The position numbers and the translations under genes are program-made. A DNA stretch of 64,000 nucleotides. It comes from Planctomycetota bacterium. Its GTDB lineage: Bacteria > Planctomycetota > Phycisphaerae > Phycisphaerales > SM1A02. Where the stretch lies: contig QWPT01000003.1 of the NCBI GenBank assembly GCA_003671075.1, positions 1-64,000 on the forward strand, given 5' to 3'. Positions within the stretch are counted from its first letter, which is position 1, and each line of letters starts with the position of its first letter. Below are positions 16,692-24,941 of this stretch, in pieces. A model generated the notes under the pieces. The model worked only from the letters and a program-made list of their open reading frames with translations, did no database searches and was not told where the DNA came from.

Positions 16692-17929
16692 GCGCGGCCC
16701 TCGCCATTGGGCTTCTTCTTACTGGCGTCACCGCCATCAAGCAACGAATCGATCAACCCTTGGTCGAGGTTGGGGGTGCCTGATGAACCTACTGATGAAC
16801 CACCTGCCGCCTTCGCCACTGGTTGAGCTGCGGGCGTGGCGGGTTCAATGAGCGCGTCGAGTATCGCTGCGCGTTGCGAAGTGGCGGTTGAGCCGCGCTC
16901 CGATGACGCGTCGACGAACACGGGCGCGGGCATCGTTGATGCCTTCACCAACTGATCGACGACATCGCGGCCAGCCGCGCCGTCACCACCTTCCTCACCT
17001 TGCAGGAACGATGCGATGCGACCGCCCGACTGCGCGCCACTGGTGGCGATCTGCTCGGCGCGCGCACGCTCGACGATGTCGAGAAAGAGCTCCTCGAGCG
17101 TTTGCCTCGGCGCGGAAACGCCTTCGATGGAGATCCCCTGCATCCGGTGCAGGGTTTCGTCAACGGCCTTGATGGTCGCCGCGTCAAGTCGCGGCGTGCG
17201 CAGCAGCGTGTGGCGACTGTCGGCGAGCAACTCGTTGGCCGTGCCCTGCGCTCGAATCTTGCCGCCGTAAAGAATGACCATGCGCGAGCAGACATCCTCA
17301 ACATCGGCCAAGAGGTGCGATGTCAAAAGGATGGTCTTTCCTCGGCGGCCAAGCTCAAGAATGAGATCCTTCACTTGCCGAGTACCGATCGGGTCGAGAC
17401 CAGATGTCGGCTCATCGAGGATCAACAACTCGGGGTCATTGACCAAGGCCTGCGCGAGACCGAGGCGGCGCGCCATGCCCTTGGAAAATTCGCCAGCAGG
17501 ACGATGGGCGACCTGGGTGAGGCCGACCATTTCCAACAGTTCCTCAGTGCGTCGACGGCGAGTGCGCCGATCGAGACCGAAGAGTTTGCCGTAGTAGTCG
17601 ATGGTCTCGGTCGGATTGAGAAAGCGATAAAGGTAGGTTTCCTCGGGCAAATAGCCGATTTTACGCTTCACCTCAACATCGCTCGGATCACGACCAAACA
17701 CAACCAAGCGACCTCGCGAGCGATGAAGCAGCCCGAGGATCATCTTGATGGTGGTCGACTTACCCGATCCGTTGGGACCGAGCAGGCCGAAGATCTCGTG
17801 ACGGTCGATGTGAAAATCGATCCCGTCAACGGCGCGCGCGGTGGCGCGCATCCAGAAGTCACTGAAGGTCTTGGTGAGGCCCGCGGCGTCGACGATGCGT
17901 GCTTCGGAACCGTGCTGAGAACTCGCCAT
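16688..17929 (-). CDS. ABC transporter ATP-binding protein with C-terminal extension
   Basis: 413 aa. The nucleotide-binding domain (about 10-235) has Walker A GPNGSGKST, signature FSKGMARRLGLAQAL (LSGGQ variant), Walker B LLILDEPTSGLDP and the H-loop LLTSHLL. This is the CcmA/NatA-like subgroup paired with ABC-2 permeases. After a short regulatory domain (to about 290) comes a roughly 120-residue low-complexity Ala/Ser/Gly tail containing SSVGSSGTPNLDQGLIDSLLDGGDASKKK. The start is supported by GAGGAG five bases upstream. First gene of the ATPase-permease-732-aa operon, 101 nt downstream of the SPFH operon. Confidence 0.88.
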   Translation of the reverse strand: MASSQHGSEARIVDAAGLTKTFSDFWMRATARAVDGIDFHIDRHEIFGLLGPNGSGKSTTIKMILGLLHRSRGRLVVFGRDPSDVEVKRKIGYLPEETYLYRFLNPTETIDYYGKLFGLDRRTRRRRTEELLEMVGLTQVAHRPAGEFSKGMARRLGLAQALVNDPELLILDEPTSGLDPIGTRQVKDLILELGRRGKTILLTSHLLADVEDVCSRMVILYGGKIRAQGTANELLADSRHTLLRTPRLDAATIKAVDETLHRMQGISIEGVSAPRQTLEELFLDIVERARAEQIATSGAQSGGRIASFLQGEEGGDGAAGRDVVDQLVKASTMPAPVFVDASSERGSTATSQRAAILDALIEPATPAAQPVAKAAGGSSVGSSGTPNLDQGLIDSLLDGGDASKKKPNGEGRA

Positions 17930-18030
17930 TCGTACTCCTCTGGTGACTGCATCTTCACTCTCACGCGCCGAAACTCAAGCGCGCTGAACTATGCGCAACG
18001 CCTGCGCTGGGTTCTCCGTCCCGCGGGCGA

Positions 18031-19488
18031 TTAGCGACCGATTCCGCCGGTCGCGTCGCGGCTGAGTCGCCGCCCCGCCTTGTTCACAAAGATCTGCTCG
18101 CTGTTGGGCGCATAGAAGCCACCGGCGTCACGCGCCGCCTTCTCGCCCTTCTTGCGCTCGACCTCCGCATCGCGGCGAAACTGCATCATTTCCGATGAAC
18201 TCGACAGCCTGAGATTGAGCATGCCCAGCATGGTGGGCGCAGCGATCACTTCAGCCTGCGGATTCTCCAACGCCTCGCGCACCGCATCGAGCCAGAGCTG
18301 CTTGACGATCTGACCGCGCGAATCGCGATAGCTGGCGGCCAGACTCTCAAGCCGCTTGGTTTCGCGCTCAAGTCCCGCACGCATCGACGCGTCGGTTGCA
18401 CGCGCGCGCGAAACGATCTTCGACACTTCGCCGCCGACATCCTTCTGCTCCATGCGTGCGCCAAGGCGAACGAGGATCTGCTCGGACTCGTCGGTGCGGC
18501 CGGCTTCGAGCGCCTCTTCGTAGAGACGGATCTCGCCGAGAAGATCGCCGTAGACCTCGCCGCCGGCGATCTGAGTGAGAATGGTTCCAGCGTTCTGCCG
18601 CGCGCGCTCGACCTCGCCCTTGGCGTACTCGCGGGCGGTCTGCACATCGCGAAACTTATTTTGCACTGCGAGCGGCGCGATCCGCTCGACGGCGCGCACC
18701 GATGTGAACTCGATGCCAACGCCCAGACGATCGAGCGTGCGCTGAGCGCGTTCGCGCACCAACGGGCCAACCATATCGCGCGTGTCGGTGAACTCAGGAA
18801 GCGTGAGCGTGCTCGCCGACTCGACCGCAGCCTGCATAAGCGCTGCAACCACGATGCGGTCACTGTTCTGCGGCGAAGTCGACTCGAGGAACTTGACCGC
18901 ATCGGCGATCACATAATCGGCCTCGAACTGCGCGTGGGCAAGATCGCCTTCTTTGGTCAGCAGCGATCCATCGGCACCAGGCTTGAGGCCCGAGTTGGGA
19001 TCGGCGGAGTCGATCTGCTCTTGCAGCGTCTTGCGGCGCTGGTCGCCCTGATTCATCGACGCTGGCCAGAACTGGCGGTCGAGTCGAATCGTGCGCCGCT
19101 GCTCGATCACCTGAAGGTCGCCGATGGGATACGGCCAAAAGGGCTGCAAACCAGGCTGCACCTGCGCATCGCCCGATTCGTCGCCGCCGGCAATCGCTCC
19201 GAAGAGCGTCTTGATTCCCGTACTACCCTCGGGCACCGACTGAAAGCCGGAGAAGACGAACACCACGCACAGCGCAACGATGCCCGCCTGCAGGATGCGA
19301 TAGGAAAGCTTGAGCGCATCGCCGAGCGACTGAGTCGCGGGATCGAGCGCATCACGCATGTCCATGCTGCCGCGCAAATCATCGCGGCCCGCGACTTCAA
19401 AGCGCGCGCTGGCGGCACGACGCGGCGCCTCCACCTCGAGCGGACGCATGGCGGCTGGACGCAGCGGATCGTTTGGTGCTCCCGTCAT
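18031..19488 (-). CDS. SPFH/band-7 membrane protein, HflK-like (third of three)
   Basis: 485 aa. The N-terminal 70 residues are hydrophilic, followed by one helix (AGIVALCVVFVFSGFQSVPEG) and an SPFH domain with TGIKTLFGAI, PGLQPFWPYPIGDLQVIEQR and a long coiled-coil region (about 250-420). The C-terminus carries MLGMLNLRLSSSSEMMQF and a short tail. SPFH proteins oligomerise into membrane domains and, as HflKC, modulate the FtsH protease. The start at 19488 overlaps the preceding SPFH stop (ATGA). Inserted loops make it longer than typical HflK. Confidence 0.8.
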   Translation of the reverse strand: MTGAPNDPLRPAAMRPLEVEAPRRAASARFEVAGRDDLRGSMDMRDALDPATQSLGDALKLSYRILQAGIVALCVVFVFSGFQSVPEGSTGIKTLFGAIAGGDESGDAQVQPGLQPFWPYPIGDLQVIEQRRTIRLDRQFWPASMNQGDQRRKTLQEQIDSADPNSGLKPGADGSLLTKEGDLAHAQFEADYVIADAVKFLESTSPQNSDRIVVAALMQAAVESASTLTLPEFTDTRDMVGPLVRERAQRTLDRLGVGIEFTSVRAVERIAPLAVQNKFRDVQTAREYAKGEVERARQNAGTILTQIAGGEVYGDLLGEIRLYEEALEAGRTDESEQILVRLGARMEQKDVGGEVSKIVSRARATDASMRAGLERETKRLESLAASYRDSRGQIVKQLWLDAVREALENPQAEVIAAPTMLGMLNLRLSSSSEMMQFRRDAEVERKKGEKAARDAGGFYAPNSEQIFVNKAGRRLSRDATGGIGR

Positions 19489-20429
19489 TGCGCCGCTCCG
19501 TGCTTGTCCGTCGCCGCGCTCACCTTTGGCTGAGGAATGCCATTCTTGTCGACCTCGGTCGACAGGTCGAACAGGTGGAACGGCGCTTGGCTCGTGTCGC
19601 CGACATAGGTCGTCGAACCACGCAGTCCTGCCTTGAGCGCATCGATCCACGCGAGGAAAGTCGCAAGTTCGGCGTGCTCCTTCATGCGCTCGTAGTAAAC
19701 GGTTGCCTCGGCGTTGCCCTTGTTCTCGATGCGCGACGCCCACTGGGTCGCGAACGCACGAATCGTGTCGGCCTGGCTCGAGGCCTGGCTCTTGAGCGCC
19801 TCGGCCTGCGAGGCCGCCTTGGCCGCTTCGAGCTTGGCCAGCGTGTTCTGCACTTCGCTCATGCGCGAGAGAACGCTGACGGTGGTCTTCTGCGGAAGCA
19901 CGACCTGCGCGAGTCCAACGGAAATCGTGTCGACGCCGACCTTCATCGAGCCGGAAACGCCGCTCAGAATCGACTTTTCCGCCTCGGCGAGTTTCGCGTT
20001 GGGGCCAACCAACTCATCGAAATTGAAACCTGCGACCGCCTTGACCGCGCCCGAAAGCGTCTGCTCGAGCTTCTTCGAAGCCTCATCGAGCGAGCCGCCG
20101 TAGCTGACGAAGAATGCTTCCGCGCCTTCATCGGTGTCGGTGACTTGCCAGAAAAGATAAGCCTGCACCATCACCTGCAGACCGTCGCGCGTCGAAGTCT
20201 GCACCAGCGGACTCTCGACGAATTGCTTGCGCCGATCGATCTTGGTAACCGAGTCCACGAAGAACGGAAGCTTGAAGTGCAGACCCGCATCACGCTCGAC
20301 GCCCGCGGGCTTGCCGAAGCGAGTGCGAATGGCGATCTCGTGGAAGTTCACCGTGTAAGTGGTGCTGTACATCACGAGCACCGCAACGATTGCGAGTCCG
20401 AGTGCTATGGCCGATGATCGCTTGTTCAT
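19485..20429 (-). CDS. SPFH/band-7 membrane protein, HflC-like (second of three)
   Basis: 314 aa, the usual HflC length. It starts MNKRSSAIALGLAIVAVLVMYSTTYTVNFHEIAIRTRFGKP, a single helix directly followed by the SPFH entry segment. It continues with AGLHFKLPFFVDSVTKIDRRKQ, matching the HflC pattern GLHFKIPFIDSVKxLDxRxQ, and a coiled coil (about 190-250, rich in Ala/Ser/Gln). A partner SPFH gene lies on each side. Probably one subunit of a membrane assembly with its neighbours (inference from HflKC). Confidence 0.85.
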   Translation of the reverse strand: MNKRSSAIALGLAIVAVLVMYSTTYTVNFHEIAIRTRFGKPAGVERDAGLHFKLPFFVDSVTKIDRRKQFVESPLVQTSTRDGLQVMVQAYLFWQVTDTDEGAEAFFVSYGGSLDEASKKLEQTLSGAVKAVAGFNFDELVGPNAKLAEAEKSILSGVSGSMKVGVDTISVGLAQVVLPQKTTVSVLSRMSEVQNTLAKLEAAKAASQAEALKSQASSQADTIRAFATQWASRIENKGNAEATVYYERMKEHAELATFLAWIDALKAGLRGSTTYVGDTSQAPFHLFDLSTEVDKNGIPQPKVSAATDKHGAAQ

Positions 20430-20491
20430 GTCGGTCTTCCGTCTGTCGTTTCTTCTGAAGGGGAAATCGTCGTAGGTTGGAAACGCGCGGC

Positions 20492-22729
20492 TTAGCTGCC
20501 GTCCGTTGTCTTCTTCTCAAGATAATCAGTGAGATTCAGGCCCGAAGTTGGCTCCTGCATCTCGATGTCGAGGCGCACATTCTTGGCGTCGGGCAGCAGC
20601 ACATACTTCACGCGCACGCCTGCCAGCGACTCGCTCAGCGCTTCCATCGTTCGACGGGTGCGATAGAGCTCGGGGGCGACCTTCCATGCGGGAGACTGAC
20701 CGAGGACATCCTGCGCGATCGACTGCGCGTCCATCAGCGCCGTCCAGCGCAGGGCGCGGGCGTTGGAGATCACGCTTGCGGTTTGCGCCCGTGAATCGAG
20801 CAAGATCTGCTCAAGACGAGCGCGCAACCCATCGGCGGCCGTGCGCGCCTTTGCCTGCGCTACCAGATCCTTGCCTGCCTTCGATTCTTGCTCGAGCTTG
20901 ATCAGTTCAGCGATGCCGCGCGCAACCTCATCGGCGCGAGCAACATCGCCGACGATCAGACTCATGTTGGTATTGACGGTGCTCTGCGCGTCCTCAAGTT
21001 GACGCCGGCCATTCTGGCGAGCGATCGAGAGCTCCTCGAACTTTCCGCCTTCCTTGCTCGGCGGACGAAGGCGCGGAATGCTCAGGCCCACGACCTCGAC
21101 GCCGCAGTCCGCAACATCGAAAGCGGACTGGATCGACTGCGCGAGCGCATCGACAAGCGGCTTGTCCGTCGGCGGCGAAAGAACCTCGTCGAGCGAGCGG
21201 CTGCTCATTGCGCGCGTGACTTCGCGCAGCGCAATGGCCTTCAGCGCGCGCTCACGCATATCAAGCGGCGAGCGACGAGCCTTCACATCGTTGGAGAAAT
21301 CGAGGAACCGATTGAGTTGATGATCGCGCACCCGATATTGCAGCACGATGTCGGCCTCGACCACGGCGAACTGATCGGTGGCCTGACCCGCCACCTGCGC
21401 AGCGGTCTGCCCAAGCAACGACGCGGTGCGACTGCCCGCACCAACGAGGAAGAGGTTCACATTGAGGTCGATTTCCGGAGTGTCCTCGCCCCAGACGATG
21501 ACGTCGAGCTTGCGGGTGTCCTTCATGACTCCCAGCGGCAACTCGCGCACCCGATTCACATCGAGCACGATCGCGGTGTCGATTGGCCACGGCAACTTCA
21601 CCATGGGCGCGCCCTGATAAACCTCGCCAACAGGCGAACCGAAACGCAGGCGCATCCCCTGCTCCTGCGGCTCGACGATGACGAGAGCGGTCAGGGCGAT
21701 GACAACAGCGAGGCCGATGGCGATCAGGCGCACGAAGTTGCGCAGCAGGAGTTGATAGCCCCAGCTGCTGGTGATGTCGAAACCGAACTGATAGTTCACC
21801 GCTTCGTTGATCGAACGCACGATCGAGTCGGGCGCGGCAAAGAGACTGAGCAGGCGCGAATCGAAGGCGGGACGCGGCGTCTCGGTGGCGCGACGCGGGC
21901 GATACAGATTCAGCAGGAAGTTGAGCAGCGTTTCGATCGCAACCGCAACCATGAAGATCGCGATGCCCCACACGATCGCTTTCATGATGCCTTGGGAGAA
22001 GCCTTGGGAGAAACCTTGGCTGAGGCCTTGCGCGATACCCGGCGTAACGCCCGCCGTCAGGCCTTGCGCCGCCGCATCCGCCATGCGCGATTGCGCGTCG
22101 TCGCGCAGCATTTCGAAGATGCTTCCCACGCCCAACGCGAGCGTGATCAGCGCATTGCCAACCATGACTCCCGCGCCACCGCGCAGATTCGCCCACGCCG
22201 GCTGCACCGCCATTCCCGCGAGGAATCGCGAGAAAATGAACGACAGCAGCGAGATCCCCAACGCCACCGCCAACTGCCATCCCAGCGCGTTGGAGACGGT
22301 GAAAGTTCCGAGATCGGAATTCGGATCGCCTTCCTTGCCCATCCACCAGTTGATTCCGATGGCGCAACCAATCAGGAGCGCCGCGTAGAGCACGCTCAGC
22401 GTCGGCATCAACGCCGAGTGCATCAGACCGAGGCGTTTACGCGCGACGCGCGCCTCATCAGTGGCGAACAGCCGCCCACCATCGTCGATGCGCGCACCCG
22501 CGTCCATTTCCAAACTCTCCAGGCGCTCAAGGCGGTGCTGGTGAAAGGTCAGGATGAGGCCGAGCCACACGACCAGGCCGGCGAAGGCCCACCCCGAGGC
22601 GATGACCGAAGTGGTGTCATCGGTCGACTTGCCGAAGACGAGCAGCAGCAGCGCGATCGCAAGCTGGGCAAACAGGCCGGCGGCGGCAACGCCCGTAGCC
22701 CGCTGATAGGCATGGTGGTCGATACGCAT
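20492..22729 (-). CDS. SPFH protein with polytopic N-terminal membrane domain (first of three)
   Basis: 745 aa from the Met at 22729. The N-terminal about 290 residues contain about six membrane helices, unlike standard HflK (one helix). They are followed by an SPFH domain (about 320-560) with EQGMRLRFGSPVGEVYQGAPMVKLPWPIDTAIVLDVNRVRELPLG, then a coiled coil and a tail with RVKYVLLPDAKNVRLDIEM. A helix-lining segment GVTPGIAQGLSQGFSQGFSQG is encoded by 12-bp tandem repeats. It leads the SPFH operon. The start is less certain because upstream in-frame codons exist to 22831. Confidence 0.8.
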   Translation of the reverse strand: MRIDHHAYQRATGVAAAGLFAQLAIALLLLVFGKSTDDTTSVIASGWAFAGLVVWLGLILTFHQHRLERLESLEMDAGARIDDGGRLFATDEARVARKRLGLMHSALMPTLSVLYAALLIGCAIGINWWMGKEGDPNSDLGTFTVSNALGWQLAVALGISLLSFIFSRFLAGMAVQPAWANLRGGAGVMVGNALITLALGVGSIFEMLRDDAQSRMADAAAQGLTAGVTPGIAQGLSQGFSQGFSQGIMKAIVWGIAIFMVAVAIETLLNFLLNLYRPRRATETPRPAFDSRLLSLFAAPDSIVRSINEAVNYQFGFDITSSWGYQLLLRNFVRLIAIGLAVVIALTALVIVEPQEQGMRLRFGSPVGEVYQGAPMVKLPWPIDTAIVLDVNRVRELPLGVMKDTRKLDVIVWGEDTPEIDLNVNLFLVGAGSRTASLLGQTAAQVAGQATDQFAVVEADIVLQYRVRDHQLNRFLDFSNDVKARRSPLDMRERALKAIALREVTRAMSSRSLDEVLSPPTDKPLVDALAQSIQSAFDVADCGVEVVGLSIPRLRPPSKEGGKFEELSIARQNGRRQLEDAQSTVNTNMSLIVGDVARADEVARGIAELIKLEQESKAGKDLVAQAKARTAADGLRARLEQILLDSRAQTASVISNARALRWTALMDAQSIAQDVLGQSPAWKVAPELYRTRRTMEALSESLAGVRVKYVLLPDAKNVRLDIEMQEPTSGLNLTDYLEKKTTDGS
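21990..22025. repeat. 12-bp in-frame tandem repeat (Gly-Phe-Ser-Gln)
   Basis: CCTTGGGAGAAG-type units, three in a row with slight divergence, encode repeated GFSQ/GLSQ tetrapeptides in the first SPFH protein. Confidence 0.85.
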
Positions 22730-23047
22730 CAGTGGATCATCAATGAGTTTGAACGGAATCGGGTTGTGATCCTGAGGCGCTTTGGTTTCGGATGCCGAAG
22801 CTCCGACGCGGTCGCGCACACAGGCCCACACCTAGGCATGGGGGGGAGAAATGACACCGTCGGAACGAGCGCGAACGGTGGGCTTGTACTGTAAGGTACG
22901 CGCCAAGTTCGTGCAGGGGTTCGAACCTTTTCCGACCTCTGCGCGTTCGGACAATTCATCCATCGTCACCGCGGGCGCGGCTCCGCGTTGGGCATCTCAA
23001 CCGTCCTGACTCCGCCCCGCGCCAACCGAATCTTCCCCCCCCCACCC
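22730..23047. other. Divergent intergenic region between the SPFH operon and the ABC-2 permease
   Basis: About 318 bases with no supported gene. TACTGT on the plus strand and TACCTT on the minus strand, near 22886-22900, are possible back-to-back -10 boxes. A GGGGTTCGAACC segment looks like a tRNA T arm, but no tRNA can be folded around it. Runs of C and G precede the permease start. Confidence 0.4.
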
Positions 23048-23074
23048 ATGCCGGTCATGCCGATCATGCCGATC
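23048..23074. repeat. 9-bp start-codon repeat
   Basis: Three ATGCCGNTC units in tandem duplicate the start codon of the permease in frame. Confidence 0.8.
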
Positions 23075-24088
23075 ATCTCGATCATCGAGCAACTCCTCGC
23101 GATCGCTCGCAACACGCTCCTCGAGTCGATCCGTCAACCGATCGTCCTGATCGTGTGCGCGGCGGCCACCATCCTTGTGGTCATGAGCAATCCATTCAGC
23201 GCGTGGACCATGCAGGACGACCAGCGCATGTTCGTCGACATCGGCCTTTCCACGGTGTTTCTCGCGACCGCCGTGTTGGCCTCCTTCATCGCTACCAATG
23301 TGATCACCCGCGAAATCGACAATGGAACGGTGCTGACGGTGGTGTCCAAGCCGGTGCCGAGGCCGATCTTCGTCATCGGAAAGTACCTCGGCGTTTCGGT
23401 CGCGATGCTGCTGGCGTTCGCGTATCTCTCCCTGGTGTTCATGCTGGTCGAAGTGCACGGAACGCTGCAGACCGCGCGCGACCCGCTGCACATTCCCGTG
23501 ATTCTGTTCGGCTCGGCGGCCATCATCGGCGCCGTGAGCGTGGGCGCCTGGATGAACTTCTTCTACGGCCGCAGTTTCGCCTCTTGGACCGTGGCCACCG
23601 CGCTGCCGATGCTCGGGCTGGCCTATCTGCTCTCCCTGTTCTTCGACGCCGAATGGAACAGCGTTCCGCTCGCGCAGCAGTTTGAACCAGAGATCTGGAA
23701 GGCGCTGCTGCTGATGTCGCTGGCCACGCTGGTGCTGAACGCGGTTGCGATTGCGGCCAGTACCCGCCTCGGGCAGGTGCTCACGCTCGTCATCGTGGTG
23801 AGCATCTTCGTGCTCGGACTACTTTCGGACTGGATGATCGGTCGCACTCTCAGCGAAACCGCCGCGCAGGCGACCCTCACCGCCGGCGACCAAGTCAAAT
23901 GGGGCTTGCTCTCGGCCTGCCGCGCCGTACTGCCGAACTTCCAAGTGTTCTGGCTCTCCGACGCGCTCACGCAGAAGAAGTCGATCCCCGGCGAGTACAT
24001 CGCTTACGCCGTGCCGTACGCGCTGGCGATGGTGACCGGCCTGCTCGCTCTGGCAACAGCGATGTTCCAGCGGCGTGAGGTTGGCTGA
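23048..24088 (+). CDS. ABC-2 type permease subunit
   Basis: 346 aa when started at the ATG 23048; the track's start at 22988 adds a Pro-rich stretch that looks untranslated. Six or so helices. ABC-2 features include FIATNVITREIDNGTVLTVVSKPVPRPIFVIGKYLGVSVAMLLAFAYLSLVF, the usual cytosolic loop between helices 2 and 3. No ATPase gene is adjacent on this strand, so its partner lies elsewhere or is the ATPase across the SPFH operon (inference). The start region is a 9-bp repeat ATGCCGGTC-ATGCCGATC-ATGCCGATC giving MPVMPIMPI, so any of three ATGs could be used. Confidence 0.75.
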   Translation: MPVMPIMPIISIIEQLLAIARNTLLESIRQPIVLIVCAAATILVVMSNPFSAWTMQDDQRMFVDIGLSTVFLATAVLASFIATNVITREIDNGTVLTVVSKPVPRPIFVIGKYLGVSVAMLLAFAYLSLVFMLVEVHGTLQTARDPLHIPVILFGSAAIIGAVSVGAWMNFFYGRSFASWTVATALPMLGLAYLLSLFFDAEWNSVPLAQQFEPEIWKALLLMSLATLVLNAVAIAASTRLGQVLTLVIVVSIFVLGLLSDWMIGRTLSETAAQATLTAGDQVKWGLLSACRAVLPNFQVFWLSDALTQKKSIPGEYIAYAVPYALAMVTGLLALATAMFQRREVG

Positions 24089-24120
24089 ATCACGCTTGAT
24101 TCGGGCCGAACTGGCGTGTT

Positions 24121-24828
24121 TCAGCCAACTTCGCGCCGCTCAGTCGACCAACCCGCAACATCGTTTCGGCTGCGCTTGCCCGTCAACGCGATCCCCAGCA
24201 CCAGCGGCCACAAGGCCACTGCGCCGATCATGATCCCAATCCACTTCGGCGCGGATTTCCTCACCGACTCGACGGTCGGCGGCTCCATCCCAAACGCGCG
24301 CATGCTCGTCTCCGCCTTCTCTCGGTCCCCCGCCGACAGTTGCGCCATCTGCGCCTCGTACTGATCGACCTGGGCCGTAACGACGAGATCGATGGTGACC
24401 ACTGAGATCGCCAATTGAATGACCGCAAACACCAAGCGCGCGGCGGCCCAGCCAATCACAAGTCGGTAGCCGCGCGGACGGCGACGAAGCAGTTCGATCC
24501 CGCCGTAGAGCAACATCCCGCCCAAAATCATGGGGACTGTCGTCTGCAGGATGTTGATCCAGAAGAGTGATGGCGGCGTCCCGATGGTTCGACCCGCGAG
24601 CTTGCTGAGCCAAGGACCAAGGATCACGATCAGCAGCGCCAAGCCGTAGAAACAAAGCCCGATTCCACCGTACGCCGCGCAAAGGATTCCAAAGACCACA
24701 TGCCAGCGTCGAGGCTCATTCTCGGCGTCACTCACATACGGCGCGGTCGGGTCGGCGTTCTGGACATTCGTTTCGGTCATGTTGGCATCGGACGCGATTT
24801 GGCGGAGTTTCGCAAGCGACGAATCCAT
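24121..24828 (-). CDS. Four-helix membrane protein of unknown function
   Basis: 235 aa. The N-terminal 40 residues are hydrophilic and four membrane helices follow: about 43-75 (VVFGILCAAYGGIGLCFYGLALLIVILGPW), 88-110, 120-150 and 195-215. A charged loop (AQMAQLSAGDREKAETSMRAFG) lies between helices 3 and 4. I recognise no family. A second in-frame Met at 24780 could be the real start. It converges on the ABC-2 permease gene, leaving only about 30 nt between them. Confidence 0.6.
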   Translation of the reverse strand: MDSSLAKLRQIASDANMTETNVQNADPTAPYVSDAENEPRRWHVVFGILCAAYGGIGLCFYGLALLIVILGPWLSKLAGRTIGTPPSLFWINILQTTVPMILGGMLLYGGIELLRRRPRGYRLVIGWAAARLVFAVIQLAISVVTIDLVVTAQVDQYEAQMAQLSAGDREKAETSMRAFGMEPPTVESVRKSAPKWIGIMIGAVALWPLVLGIALTGKRSRNDVAGWSTERREVG

Positions 24829-24842
24829 GCTCTACCAACCGC

Positions 24843-24882
24843 AAAACGAAAGGCGCGGTCCCCGTCGAGGGTGACCGCGCCT
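24843..24882 (-). terminator. Rho-independent terminator of the ClpP-like operon
   Basis: The 10-bp stem AGGCGCGGTC/GACCGCGCCT with a 12-nt loop is followed on the minus strand by TTTCGTTTT. It lies downstream of the 444-aa exported protein gene. Confidence 0.8.
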
Positions 24883-24917
24883 GAACAAACACATGAATGA
24901 ACGCCTGAATAAACGCC
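24880..24917. repeat. 12-bp tandem array after the ClpP-like gene
   Basis: On the minus strand GGCGTTTATTCA, GGCGTTCATTCA and TGTGTTTGTTCA follow one another between the stop codon and the terminator. Confidence 0.75.
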
Positions 24918-24941
24918 CGAGTCCAATGACGAACGCGCGAC

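Noticed and set aside
20888-22894. 668-aa plus-strand ORF opposite the first SPFH gene
   Set aside because: Charged, His/Arg-rich shadow without domains; the minus strand encodes helices and an SPFH domain.
22905-22945. tRNA-like GGGGTTCGAACC segment
   Set aside because: Only the T-loop sequence matches; no acceptor, D or anticodon arms can be paired around it.
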